DNA of 64,000 bases, taken from assembly GCA_029259635.1 (NCBI GenBank), contig JAJDEU010000010.1, forward strand, positions 1 through 64,000, in the 5' to 3' direction. The translations under genes and the position numbers were made by a program. The stretch is from Planctomycetota bacterium. Lineage in GTDB: Bacteria > Planctomycetota > UBA1135 > GCA-002686595. The notes below the pieces were generated by a model. The model was not told the DNA's origin, made no database searches, and saw only the letters and a list, made by a program, of their open reading frames with translations. This document shows positions 54,111 through 62,432 of this stretch, one piece after another (within the stretch, counting starts at the first letter, position 1; each line of letters opens with the position of its first letter).

Positions 54111-55771
54111 GAACCGGCGCCCGCGACGAGTCGCTCGGCAATCGCGTCGTGCATGGGCTTGAAGCAGTATTTATTCAGTCCCGCTTCGGCTTGCGGATAC
54201 TCGACCAGAATCGAAAACACCCAATTCACTCCATCGGCTCCCTCCGCCAGTCCCGAGAGCGATGAGGTTCCGGAAATCCAACCGGTCTTCGCGAAGACGT
54301 GACCGGTTGCGGCCCCGGAGCGCATGCGGTTTTCCAGCGTGCCGGAAACGCCGGCAATCGCGAGTGAATCCCGAAAGGCCGAGCGCATTGGATTCTCCGG
54401 TCCCAAAACGGCGGCGAGTAGGGTCGCCATTTGGCGAGCGGAGACGCGGTTCGCGCGACTCAAACCCGAGCCATCCACCTGCGCCAAACCGTCGGCGGGC
54501 ACCCCGAGCTGCTCAAGGGCTTTTGCCGTCGCCAGCCCGCCCGCTTCCCTGGATCCCCGCCCAAAGGTCGCTCGCCCGGTCGCGAGAAAGACTTGGTCGG
54601 CGACACTGTTTGCCGAGTCGGAATTGACGGGAATCAAGGTGCTGCGCAGCGAAGACCGCATGGTGTAGAGGCGCTGAGCAGGCGCGATATTGCGAAGCAC
54701 GCGTACCTCGCCCGAGAACCGAATACCCGCGCGCGAGAGGGCCGCGAGAAAGCTGCTTTCGAACAGAGCCACTGGATCCGGGTGGGAAAAGCTGGCCTCG
54801 ACCACACCGATCGACTGCCCGATCTTTCCGCCAACGGTAACTCTCTTTGCAGTGGCTCCGACGCGAACGTCGTTGACCTTCTCGGCGACGGTGACCGTCG
54901 TGTAACGAGATTCAAGTCCGTGATGAGCCGGCCAGACTTCGATCGTGGCGGGCTGTCCGAGGCTCGTGGAAGTCACCCGCGTCGCCAAGACACCGGCGTT
55001 CGCGGTAAGACCGGCGGCGAGCGCGCAGTGCTCTTGCCAATATTGGGAGGCCGGCGGCCACTCGGGTCCCGGTCCGGGGTAATCGAATCCGCCGAGATCG
55101 AGGAGCAAGTTCCCCCGGATCTCTTCGACCCCTTTGAGCCGAAGGGCCGTGGCCACGCGGTCGAGCCGCACATCTACGAGCTGGCTCTCATCACCTGCGT
55201 AGAGCGGGTCCCCGCCCGCACGCACGATGAGATCGCCGTGCAGGGCGCCTCCCGAAACCTCGCCGGCCGCATCGAATCCGGTCTCGAAGTGCCAGTCGGA
55301 ACCGAGCAAGACGAGCGCGGCAGCGGTCGTCACCAGCTTCATTCCGGACGCGGGACGCAGCGCCAGGTCGTCTTCAATGCGAAGAACCATGTCGCCACTG
55401 CCGAGCTTGCGCGCGTGAACAGCGACGATGATGTCATCCGATTGTACGCGTCCATCCGAATTCGACTGGGCACAGCGCTTGGCCTCTTCGATGATCGCCA
55501 GCACATCCGCTTTGAGTTCCCGGTCGGATCGCGCACTAGTGGCGGACAGCAACGGAAGCGCCGAGCTTCCCGCGGGAGCGACCGTCGGCTCCCCGCTCGC
55601 GTGAAGTGTGCTCTCCCGAAGTGTGCTCGCCTGACCGGGCTCCGAAGCCAATACAGAAGCACCCCGCTCTTCGCCTACAAGCAGGGGAAAGAGCAGGGTG
55701 GCAAACACCACCAAGAGTGCGCCGATCAGCGCGGCTTCGGTGGCCTTGAATCGTCGTTCGCGAGCAACCAT
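54107..55771 (-). CDS. dacB: D-alanyl-D-alanine carboxypeptidase/endopeptidase (S13, PBP4 type)
   Basis: A 554-residue penicillin-binding protein acting in the periplasm to trim or cleave peptidoglycan crosslinks. It has an N-terminal membrane helix (LIGALLVVFATLLFPLLVG), then a Ser/Thr-rich linker. The active-site SxxK is in ASGMKLVTTAAALVLLGSDW, the SxN motif region is NSDSANSVADQVFLA, and the KTG triad is FAKTGWISGTSSLSG. It overlaps the upstream M28 gene by 46 bases, so the exact start may be internal, but ATG 55771 keeps the membrane anchor. Confidence 0.88.
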   Translation of the reverse strand: MVARERRFKATEAALIGALLVVFATLLFPLLVGEERGASVLASEPGQASTLRESTLHASGEPTVAPAGSSALPLLSATSARSDRELKADVLAIIEEAKRCAQSNSDGRVQSDDIIVAVHARKLGSGDMVLRIEDDLALRPASGMKLVTTAAALVLLGSDWHFETGFDAAGEVSGGALHGDLIVRAGGDPLYAGDESQLVDVRLDRVATALRLKGVEEIRGNLLLDLGGFDYPGPGPEWPPASQYWQEHCALAAGLTANAGVLATRVTSTSLGQPATIEVWPAHHGLESRYTTVTVAEKVNDVRVGATAKRVTVGGKIGQSIGVVEASFSHPDPVALFESSFLAALSRAGIRFSGEVRVLRNIAPAQRLYTMRSSLRSTLIPVNSDSANSVADQVFLATGRATFGRGSREAGGLATAKALEQLGVPADGLAQVDGSGLSRANRVSARQMATLLAAVLGPENPMRSAFRDSLAIAGVSGTLENRMRSGAATGHVFAKTGWISGTSSLSGLAEGADGVNWVFSILVEYPQAEAGLNKYCFKPMHDAIAERLVAGAGS

Positions 55772-57315
55772 GTGACGCTATAGAGTAGCTTTGCTGAGTT
55801 CCAAATTTTAGTGATATCCAACCGTTCGACGCTGTCGTCAAAGGTGTGGTAGTCCTTGTTATCCGTCTCCGGCCAGCCCTCGTAGAAGAATAGAGCGGGC
55901 ACGCCGAGCTCGTGGAAGGCGTAGTGATCCGAGCGCTGATAGAGGTCTTGGCCGCGGTTCGTGATGAGCTTTTTCACGCCGGTCTTCTTGAGCTTCTTCG
56001 CTCGCTGGACGAGCTTCTCGAGCTCCGGATTCTGTTGGAGTCCGAGCAGCAGGAGCGTGTCTCGGTCCCCGCGACCCAGCATGTCCATGTTGACCATCGC
56101 CACCATATCTGCCGGCGGAACGGGCGGGTTGGCGCACAGAGCGCGACTACCGTGAAGCCCATCCTCTTCGCCCGCAAACAGCATGACCAAGACCGACCGG
56201 CGCGGTTTCGCTTTACCGAAAGCCTGTGCGAGCTCGAGAACCGTCGAAACGCCCGAGCCATTATCATCCGCTCCCGTGCCGATTCGCCCCGCCGGGTCGA
56301 CGCCGAGGTGATCGTAGTGAGCGCCGATGACCACGTACTCGTCGGCAAGGATGGGATCGCTGCCGCGCAGAACCCCCACGACATTCTGAACTTCTACCGT
56401 TCCGATCCCGGTCGCACTTGAGAGTGACAACTCGACGTCCGGCAACTCGAGGCGTTCGGGCTTGCCGCGCGAGTCGATCTTCTCGGCGAGCTCTAAGAGG
56501 TCCGCTCCAAAAATCTTCGCCGCGGCTTCCGCCGTAATTTCGAGTGCGGGAATCTCGAACTCTTTGACCACCGGCGGGGGCGTACCGATGAAGCTGGCCC
56601 AAGAATGGCGAAAGGAGAGCGGTGTGGGCCCGGGCTCGATCACACGCTTCTTCTTGGGAAGCTCCGGTGGACGGCGGATACACAGAACTCCGATGGCTCC
56701 GCGCTTTTCCAGCTCGTCGATTTTGCGATAGAGATCCGCTTCGCGCGTGATCGTGGTCCCCTCGAAGAGCTTGCGGTGTCTCGGTTCGCCCTCGAAGAAG
56801 ACCGCGACCTTGCCCTTCCACGACTTGCCCTTGAGATCGTTGTAGGGATGCTTGTCCGAGTCGATGCCGAAGCCCATGAAGATCGCCTCTCCGCTGGCCT
56901 CACCGCCACCTCCGGGCACCGGCACGAAGTCGACGCCGTATTGAAACTTTTCCGGCGCATCCCCGCCGCGGCGCAGGGTGAGCTTGCATCCTTCCGGCTT
57001 GGGAACCGCAAAGGGGCCGGACGCGGAGCCCTTCTGCTGGTAGGTCCAGAGCAAGCCCTCCGTCACTTCCTCAATGTCGACAAAGCCCGCTTCCCGCAGC
57101 ACATCAACCGCAAACTCAGCAGCTCGCTTCAATCCGGCGCTCGGCGTATCGCGACCTTCGAGTTCCGGCGAGGCCAAGAAGCTCACGTGCTTGAGGAGAT
57201 CATCCTTGGTGATCGTGGCGAATCCAGCGGCATGACCTCCGTCGCCGTCCGGCACATAGAGCCCGAATAAGGCGAGGCCGAACGCAGCGAGAATTCGGAC
57301 TGCGGACACTCTCAC
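55726..57315 (-). CDS. M28 family zinc aminopeptidase with PA-type insertion
   Basis: A 529-residue exported metallopeptidase. A signal peptide (ILAAFGLALFGLYV) starts from GTG 57315. FLASPELEGRDTPSAG opens the domain. The metal ligands are visible in AHYDHLG, GADDNGSG, FAGEEDGLHGS, NMDMLGRGD and YHTFDDSVERLDI. A protease-associated insertion occupies about 145-260. It is expected to remove N-terminal residues from peptides outside the cytoplasm. It overlaps galE by four bases (GTGA) and dacB by 46. Confidence 0.88.
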   Translation of the reverse strand: MRVSAVRILAAFGLALFGLYVPDGDGGHAAGFATITKDDLLKHVSFLASPELEGRDTPSAGLKRAAEFAVDVLREAGFVDIEEVTEGLLWTYQQKGSASGPFAVPKPEGCKLTLRRGGDAPEKFQYGVDFVPVPGGGGEASGEAIFMGFGIDSDKHPYNDLKGKSWKGKVAVFFEGEPRHRKLFEGTTITREADLYRKIDELEKRGAIGVLCIRRPPELPKKKRVIEPGPTPLSFRHSWASFIGTPPPVVKEFEIPALEITAEAAAKIFGADLLELAEKIDSRGKPERLELPDVELSLSSATGIGTVEVQNVVGVLRGSDPILADEYVVIGAHYDHLGVDPAGRIGTGADDNGSGVSTVLELAQAFGKAKPRRSVLVMLFAGEEDGLHGSRALCANPPVPPADMVAMVNMDMLGRGDRDTLLLLGLQQNPELEKLVQRAKKLKKTGVKKLITNRGQDLYQRSDHYAFHELGVPALFFYEGWPETDNKDYHTFDDSVERLDITKIWNSAKLLYSVTWLLANDDSRPPKPR

Positions 57316-58316
57316 GCGCCCGCGCTCTCTTTCTGATGGTAGCGCCAGGCGTCGGCTAAAATATTATCGAGCGAGGAGTGCTTGGCTTCCCAACCGAGCT
57401 CCGCCTTCGCGCGAGTTCCGCCACTTATCAGTCGCGGCGGGTCTCCGGCGCGCGGACCGACGATTTCGAACGGTATGGGATGGCCGGTGACTCGCCGCGC
57501 GCTCTCGATCAATTCGAGCACGGAATAGCCGTCACCGGTTCCGAGATTGCAGGCGATACGATCGCGACCAGACTGCAGAAGAGCGAGAGCTCTCAGGTGC
57601 GCGTCGCCAAGATCGAGCACGTGGATGTAGTCGCGAATGCAGGTTCCATCCGGAGTGTCGTAGGTGTCGCCGAACACCAAAATCTTCTCGCGCTGTCCCA
57701 GCGCCACCTGCAGAACGAGCGGAATCAGGTGCGTCTCCGGGTCATGCGCCTCGCCTAGATCCCCGTCCGGATGGGCACCTGCGGCATTGAAGTAGCGCAG
57801 CGCCGCCGTCCGCATTCCGTAGGCCGTCGCGTAGTCCTCCATCATGTGCTCCATGTGGAGCTTCGTGCGACCGTAGGGCGAAATCGGATTCTGCGGATGC
57901 GTGTCCGGCATCGGCACTTCGACAGGGTTTCCGTAGGTCGCGCAAGAGCTGGAAAAAACGATCTCTTCGCAGCCCGCGGCGCGCATCGCTTCGAGCAAGG
58001 TCCAGGTGTAGCAGACGTTCTCGCGATAGTACTTCGACGGGTTCTCGACCGACTCCCCGACGTAGCACTTCGCGGCGAAGTGAATCACCGAGCGTGGCTT
58101 GTGCTCGGCGAAGACGCGATCCATCGCTTCGCGGTCGCCGATGTCGACCTCCTCAAAGGTCCCGGTCACCGCAGACCGATAGCCGGTCGAGAGGTTGTCG
58201 GCGACGATCGTCTCGACGCCGCGCGCTTCGAGCAATCGCACCGTGTGACTTCCTATGTAGCCCGCGCCGCCCACGACGAGAACCGGTCCTTGAGGCGTGT
58301 TGTCTTGTTCAGTCAT
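57312..58316 (-). CDS. galE: UDP-glucose 4-epimerase
   Basis: A 334-residue short-chain-dehydrogenase-like epimerase that interconverts UDP-glucose and UDP-galactose through NAD. The motif VGGAGYIGSHTVRLLE binds NAD, SSSCATYG and SPYGRTKLHMEHMM carry the Ser/Tyr-x3-Lys catalytic set, and ALRYFNAAGAHPDGDLGE is a further family motif. ATG 58316 is the first of a four-gene set with the M28 peptidase, dacB and suhB, mixing envelope-sugar and peptidoglycan genes. Confidence 0.93.
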   Translation of the reverse strand: MTEQDNTPQGPVLVVGGAGYIGSHTVRLLEARGVETIVADNLSTGYRSAVTGTFEEVDIGDREAMDRVFAEHKPRSVIHFAAKCYVGESVENPSKYYRENVCYTWTLLEAMRAAGCEEIVFSSSCATYGNPVEVPMPDTHPQNPISPYGRTKLHMEHMMEDYATAYGMRTAALRYFNAAGAHPDGDLGEAHDPETHLIPLVLQVALGQREKILVFGDTYDTPDGTCIRDYIHVLDLGDAHLRALALLQSGRDRIACNLGTGDGYSVLELIESARRVTGHPIPFEIVGPRAGDPPRLISGGTRAKAELGWEAKHSSLDNILADAWRYHQKESAGA

Positions 58317-58427
58317 GAAAGCAGCAAGAGGTAGTCGCGCCGCGAGAGTCGTTGAACATCGCCGCGCGGAAAGTTGAGCTGATGAGGGTGAAGTCGGTGA
58401 GCCAATGGGCGACCTCCGACGAGGTGT

Positions 58428-59807
58428 CTACTGCTCTGTGGTTTTGGCTCCGAGGGCCTTGAGGTCCGTCCAGAAGTTCGGCCAGGACTTGGAGACACAA
58501 TCGGGGTCCTTCACAAAGATTCCTTCGCGCAACAAGCCGAAGAGCGCGAAGGTGAACGCCATGCGATGATCGCCGGCCGGGTCAAGGGTGACCGGCGGCT
58601 CGAAGTCATCGGAGAATCCGGAGCGCGGCGGGCCGATGGAGAGGCTGTCGGCACCCGCCTCCGCGCTCAGTCCGATATCGCGAAGTCCGCGCGCCATCAT
58701 TCGGATGCGATCGCTCTCTTTGCCGGGCAAGGTCTGCAGGCCGCGCAAACGACTCTCGCCGCCAGCGCTCAGCGCGATGCTCGCTGCCAGACCGACGACG
58801 GCCGGCGCTAGGTCGGGCTCCCGAGAGAAGTCGACTTCAGCGCCCTCTGTCGGGCGGCCCTTGGCCCACATGCGCCCCTCCTCGATGCCGGCTTCGCAAC
58901 CGAAGGCCTTGAGGTGTTCGACAATGCGAATGTCCCCTTGTACCGATCCCTCGCCGAGCCCCTCGATCTCCAGCTCACCTCCGGAGATGCAAGCCGCGAC
59001 CAGCGCCGTGCCCGCGCTCGAAGCGTCCGGTTCAATCTCGATCGGTTCCCCTGGCGAAGACATCGGTCCCTCGATGGAGATCAGAACCCCCTCGGAGTTA
59101 TTCCAGAGCTGAATGCGCGCCCCAAAAGTCTCGATGACCTTCGCGGTCATCTCGACGTAGGGCATGCTGGGCACATCGCCGCGAACGTGCAGGTGGAATC
59201 GACCTTCTTGGGAAGCGAGAGCGAAGAGCAGCGCGCTGACGTCTTGGCTCGAGCCGGGCTCTTCCAGAAAGATGTCGGAGGGCGGCTTGGCGGACCGCAG
59301 GCGCACGGCGAAGCCGCCTTCGATACCGTCGAACTCGCAGCCCACGCCTGCGCCGGCAAGCGCGCGAAAGAGCGACACGCTCTGACGCCTCACCAGAGTC
59401 CCTTCGGGGACCAGCTGCGCGACCGTGCCCTCGGGCGTCGTCAGGCCTAAGACACCGGAGGCAAAGCGCGCAAGCGTCCCGGACTCGCCGACGACCAGGG
59501 GCTTGGTCGGCGCCCACGCCCCGCCGGTGAGCGAGCAACCGGCGACCGTCAGAATCCCCTTCGCCGATGTGGTCTTAATGGAGCAGGCGTCGATCAGCGC
59601 GTGAGCTGCAGCGACATCAGCCGCATTGGGCAAGTGCCCGATTTTCGTGGCTCCGGTCGCGAGCGAGCTCCCGACCAAGAATCGCTGGGCCAGCGATTTC
59701 GAGCCTTCCGGGCGAAACTTGCCGCCCAGGGGCTTTCCGGGAGCGAGACCGCGGGCTGGTCCCCCGGCGCGGACATTAGACGATACATTCTTTCCGGCGC
59801 TGCTCAT
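58428..59807 (-). CDS. aroA: 3-phosphoshikimate 1-carboxyvinyltransferase (EPSP synthase)
   Basis: A 459-residue shikimate-pathway enzyme that joins phosphoenolpyruvate to shikimate 3-phosphate. Landmarks are RPEGSKSLAQRFLVGSSLA (the phosphate and shikimate site), ESGTLARFASGVL, and near the C terminus GDHRMAFTFALFGL and DPDCVSKSWPNFWTDL. The frame extends upstream to 59858, but the ATG at 59807 is closer to the family N terminus; an ATG at 59843 is an alternative. It is divergent from purC. Confidence 0.9.
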   Translation of the reverse strand: MSSAGKNVSSNVRAGGPARGLAPGKPLGGKFRPEGSKSLAQRFLVGSSLATGATKIGHLPNAADVAAAHALIDACSIKTTSAKGILTVAGCSLTGGAWAPTKPLVVGESGTLARFASGVLGLTTPEGTVAQLVPEGTLVRRQSVSLFRALAGAGVGCEFDGIEGGFAVRLRSAKPPSDIFLEEPGSSQDVSALLFALASQEGRFHLHVRGDVPSMPYVEMTAKVIETFGARIQLWNNSEGVLISIEGPMSSPGEPIEIEPDASSAGTALVAACISGGELEIEGLGEGSVQGDIRIVEHLKAFGCEAGIEEGRMWAKGRPTEGAEVDFSREPDLAPAVVGLAASIALSAGGESRLRGLQTLPGKESDRIRMMARGLRDIGLSAEAGADSLSIGPPRSGFSDDFEPPVTLDPAGDHRMAFTFALFGLLREGIFVKDPDCVSKSWPNFWTDLKALGAKTTEQ

Positions 59808-59950
59808 CGAGACGGAATTGTAGTCATCGAAAGCCGCTGCCATACTCCCCGGCTCCATTCATTCCGTGGAAACTCATCGAGGAGCCCCGCCGCTCCTCCG
59901 GCGAATTTCCCTCTCCCCCCCTTAGCGGACTACCCTCCGCATTGCGCGCC

Positions 59951-60865
59951 ATGCAGAACGACGCGGTCTACCTCGGACGTGAAAAAGAACTTGCCGGACT
60001 CAAGCTCCTCCACGCGGGCAAAGTCCGAGACATCTACGAAGTCGATAGAGATCACTTGCTGTTTGTTATCAGCGATCGGGTCTCCGCATTCGACGTCCTC
60101 ATGTCGGAAGGCATCCCCCATAAGGGTCGCGTGCTCAACTCGATCGCCGCTTGGTGGTTCGAGCAGACGCGGGATCTGATTCCCAACCACATGGTCTCCA
60201 CTTCCCTGGATTGCCTCCCGGGGCTCGATCCCGCGAAAGCTGAATTGCTGCAGGGCAGAACCATGCTCGTCCGTCGCGCGAAACCGACGACCGTCGAGTG
60301 GGTCGTACGCGGCTACATCGCGGGCTCTGGCTGGAAAGAGTACGGAGCCAAGGGCACGGTCTGCGGCATTCCGCTGCCGGCGGGTCTCGAGTTCTGTGGA
60401 CGCCTTGCGGAACCGATACTCACTCCGACCACCAAGGATGAAGTCCACGACATGCCGCTCACGCCCGACGAAGCGCGGGACAAGGTCGGCGCGGAGCTCT
60501 TTGAGAAAGCCCGCTCGGCTTCGATGGCTCTGTTCGAGCGCGGTACCCGTGTCCTCGAAGAGATTGGCGTCTTGCTCGCCGACACGAAGTTCGAGTTCGG
60601 CGAGATTGACGGTGAGTTGGTCTTGATCGATGAAGCCCTCACTCCGGATAGCTCGCGCTTCTGGCCTGTCGATCAGTATGCGACCGGCAAGAACCAACCG
60701 AGCTTCGACAAACAAATCCTGCGCGACTACCTCGAGACTCTCACCTGGGACAAAGAGCCACCCGCGCCGACCTTGCCCAGCGACTTGCTGGAGCGCGTCT
60801 CGAATCGTTATTTAGAAATCTGCGAGAAAATCACGGGGACAGTCCCCAGCGGAGTCACCGTATGA
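59951..60865 (+). CDS. purC: Phosphoribosylaminoimidazolesuccinocarboxamide synthase
   Basis: A 304-residue ATP-dependent ligase in purine synthesis that joins aspartate to CAIR. The N terminus LHAGKVRDIYEVD is the nucleotide-binding signature, followed by SDRVSAFDVLM, RRAKPTTVEWVVRGYIAGSGWKEYG and DSSRFWPVD. The usual IDEALTPDSSRF box is intact. TTG 59942 is in frame, but ATG 59951 is preferred. It overlaps purE by four bases (ATGA). Confidence 0.95.
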   Translation: MQNDAVYLGREKELAGLKLLHAGKVRDIYEVDRDHLLFVISDRVSAFDVLMSEGIPHKGRVLNSIAAWWFEQTRDLIPNHMVSTSLDCLPGLDPAKAELLQGRTMLVRRAKPTTVEWVVRGYIAGSGWKEYGAKGTVCGIPLPAGLEFCGRLAEPILTPTTKDEVHDMPLTPDEARDKVGAELFEKARSASMALFERGTRVLEEIGVLLADTKFEFGEIDGELVLIDEALTPDSSRFWPVDQYATGKNQPSFDKQILRDYLETLTWDKEPPAPTLPSDLLERVSNRYLEICEKITGTVPSGVTV

Positions 60866-61359
60866 AAGTTGCCCTCATCATGGGATCGGACTCCGATCTC
60901 CCGCGTCTCAAGCCTTGCCTCGACAGTCTGCAAAGCCTCGACATCGCCTGCGAAGCGCGTGTGCTCTCCGCTCACCGCACACCCGCCGCGCTCGTCGCTT
61001 TCCTGAAGGAAGCCACGGAGGACGGAGTGAAAGTCTTCCTCTGCGCGGCCGGCGGTGCTGCGCATTTAGCTGGGGTTGTCGCGGCCCATACCGACTTGCC
61101 GGTCATCGGCATCCCCATGGACAACGCTCCGCTCGGCGGGTTGGACGCCCTGCTGGCGACCGTTCAAATGCCGGCGGGCATTCCCGTCGCGACGGTCGCT
61201 GTCGGTGGCGGAGGCCCCGCCAACGCCGCGCTCTTTGCCGCTCGCATCCTAGCCGTCTCGAATGAGGGGCTGGCTGCTCGACTGGTTCAGTTTCGCGAGG
61301 ACCAGGCCGCCAAGGTCATGAAGAAGAACGAGAAGCTGCAGGCGGAACTCCAGTCGTGA
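60862..61359 (+). CDS. purE: N5-carboxyaminoimidazole ribonucleotide mutase
   Basis: A 165-residue enzyme of the class I PurE family, converting N5-CAIR to CAIR. The motif MGSDSDLPRLKPCLDSL, the AHRTPA segment, CAAGGAAHLAGVVAAHTDLPVIGIP and GLDALLATVQMPAGIPVATVAVGG are all present. It is joined to purC and mtnA by 4-base overlaps. No purK is seen in the window. Confidence 0.95.
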   Translation: MKVALIMGSDSDLPRLKPCLDSLQSLDIACEARVLSAHRTPAALVAFLKEATEDGVKVFLCAAGGAAHLAGVVAAHTDLPVIGIPMDNAPLGGLDALLATVQMPAGIPVATVAVGGGGPANAALFAARILAVSNEGLAARLVQFREDQAAKVMKKNEKLQAELQS

Positions 61360-62432
61360 CGCAGGCTTTCAAGACCATCGAGTGGGAGGGCGGTCGCGAC
61401 GGCTTTGTTCGCATGATCGAACAGACCTTGCTGCCGACCGAAAACGTGGTGCTCGAAGTGCGCACAGTTCCCGAGATGGTCGATGCGATCTATCGATTGG
61501 CCGTGCGCGGTGCACCGGCCATCGGAGTTGCGGCGGGGTTCGGCGTGATGCTCGGGCTCCGGAACGAAAAAGATCCCGAGCCCGACGACTTGATGGGCAA
61601 GCTGCGCGAGATTGCCGCCACTCTGGCAAAGGCACGTCCGACGGCGGTCAATCTGTTTTGGGCGCTTGACCGAATGGTTCACTGCGGTGAACAACTGCAC
61701 ACCGCGGGCACTGGCGGAAGAGAGATGCTCGAGAAGCTCTTCGCCGAAGCGCTGTTGATCCATTCCGAAGACGTCGAGAGCTGCCTCAAGATGGGACGGT
61801 TTGGAGCGGAGCTCCTCGAAGACGGCATGACCGTTTTGACGCACTGCAACGCCGGCGCGCTTGCCACTGCTGGTCGCGGCACCGCTCTCGCGCCGATCTA
61901 TCAGGCGGTCGAAGACGGGAAGAAAATCGCGGTCTACTCGGACGAAACCCGGCCGCTCCTGCAGGGTGCGCGATTGACTTCGTGGGAGCTCATGCAAGCG
62001 GGCATCGAAGTCACCCTCCTGGTCGACGGCGCTGCGGGAAGTGCTCTCAAGAGCGGTCGCATCGACGCCGTGATCGTCGGGTCGGATCGAATCGCGCGAA
62101 ACGGCGACGTGTGCAACAAGATTGGCACATACGGCGTCGCCACTCTGGCAAAGGCCAACAACATCCCCTTCTACGTCGTAGCTCCCCTATCGACCTTCGA
62201 TGCAACTCTCGCCAGCGGCGACCTGATTCCCATCGAGGAGCGCCCCGCCGAAGAAGTCACTTGTGCCTTTGGAAAGCGCACCGCTCCGGAGAATGTCGCG
62301 GTGTACAACCCGGCCTTCGATGTGACGCCGGCAAGCCTCGTCACGGCAATCGTCACCGACGCGGGGATCATTGTTCAGCCCGACACTGCGCGCGTCGAAG
62401 AGATGCTGTCCGTGGGCGGCGTGAGCGGGTGA
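61356..62432 (+). CDS. mtnA: S-methyl-5-thioribose-1-phosphate isomerase
   Basis: A 358-residue isomerase of methionine salvage, related to eIF2B alpha/beta subunits. RAPAIGVAAGFGVMLG near the N terminus, HCNAGALATAGRGTALAPIY with the active-site Cys, and IVGSDRIARNGDVCNKIGTYGVA with the catalytic Asp are visible. GTG 61356 lies inside the purE stop. No other methionine-salvage gene is seen here; the protein may act on a related ribose phosphate, but the motifs fit MtnA. Confidence 0.92.
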   Translation: MTQAFKTIEWEGGRDGFVRMIEQTLLPTENVVLEVRTVPEMVDAIYRLAVRGAPAIGVAAGFGVMLGLRNEKDPEPDDLMGKLREIAATLAKARPTAVNLFWALDRMVHCGEQLHTAGTGGREMLEKLFAEALLIHSEDVESCLKMGRFGAELLEDGMTVLTHCNAGALATAGRGTALAPIYQAVEDGKKIAVYSDETRPLLQGARLTSWELMQAGIEVTLLVDGAAGSALKSGRIDAVIVGSDRIARNGDVCNKIGTYGVATLAKANNIPFYVVAPLSTFDATLASGDLIPIEERPAEEVTCAFGKRTAPENVAVYNPAFDVTPASLVTAIVTDAGIIVQPDTARVEEMLSVGGVSG

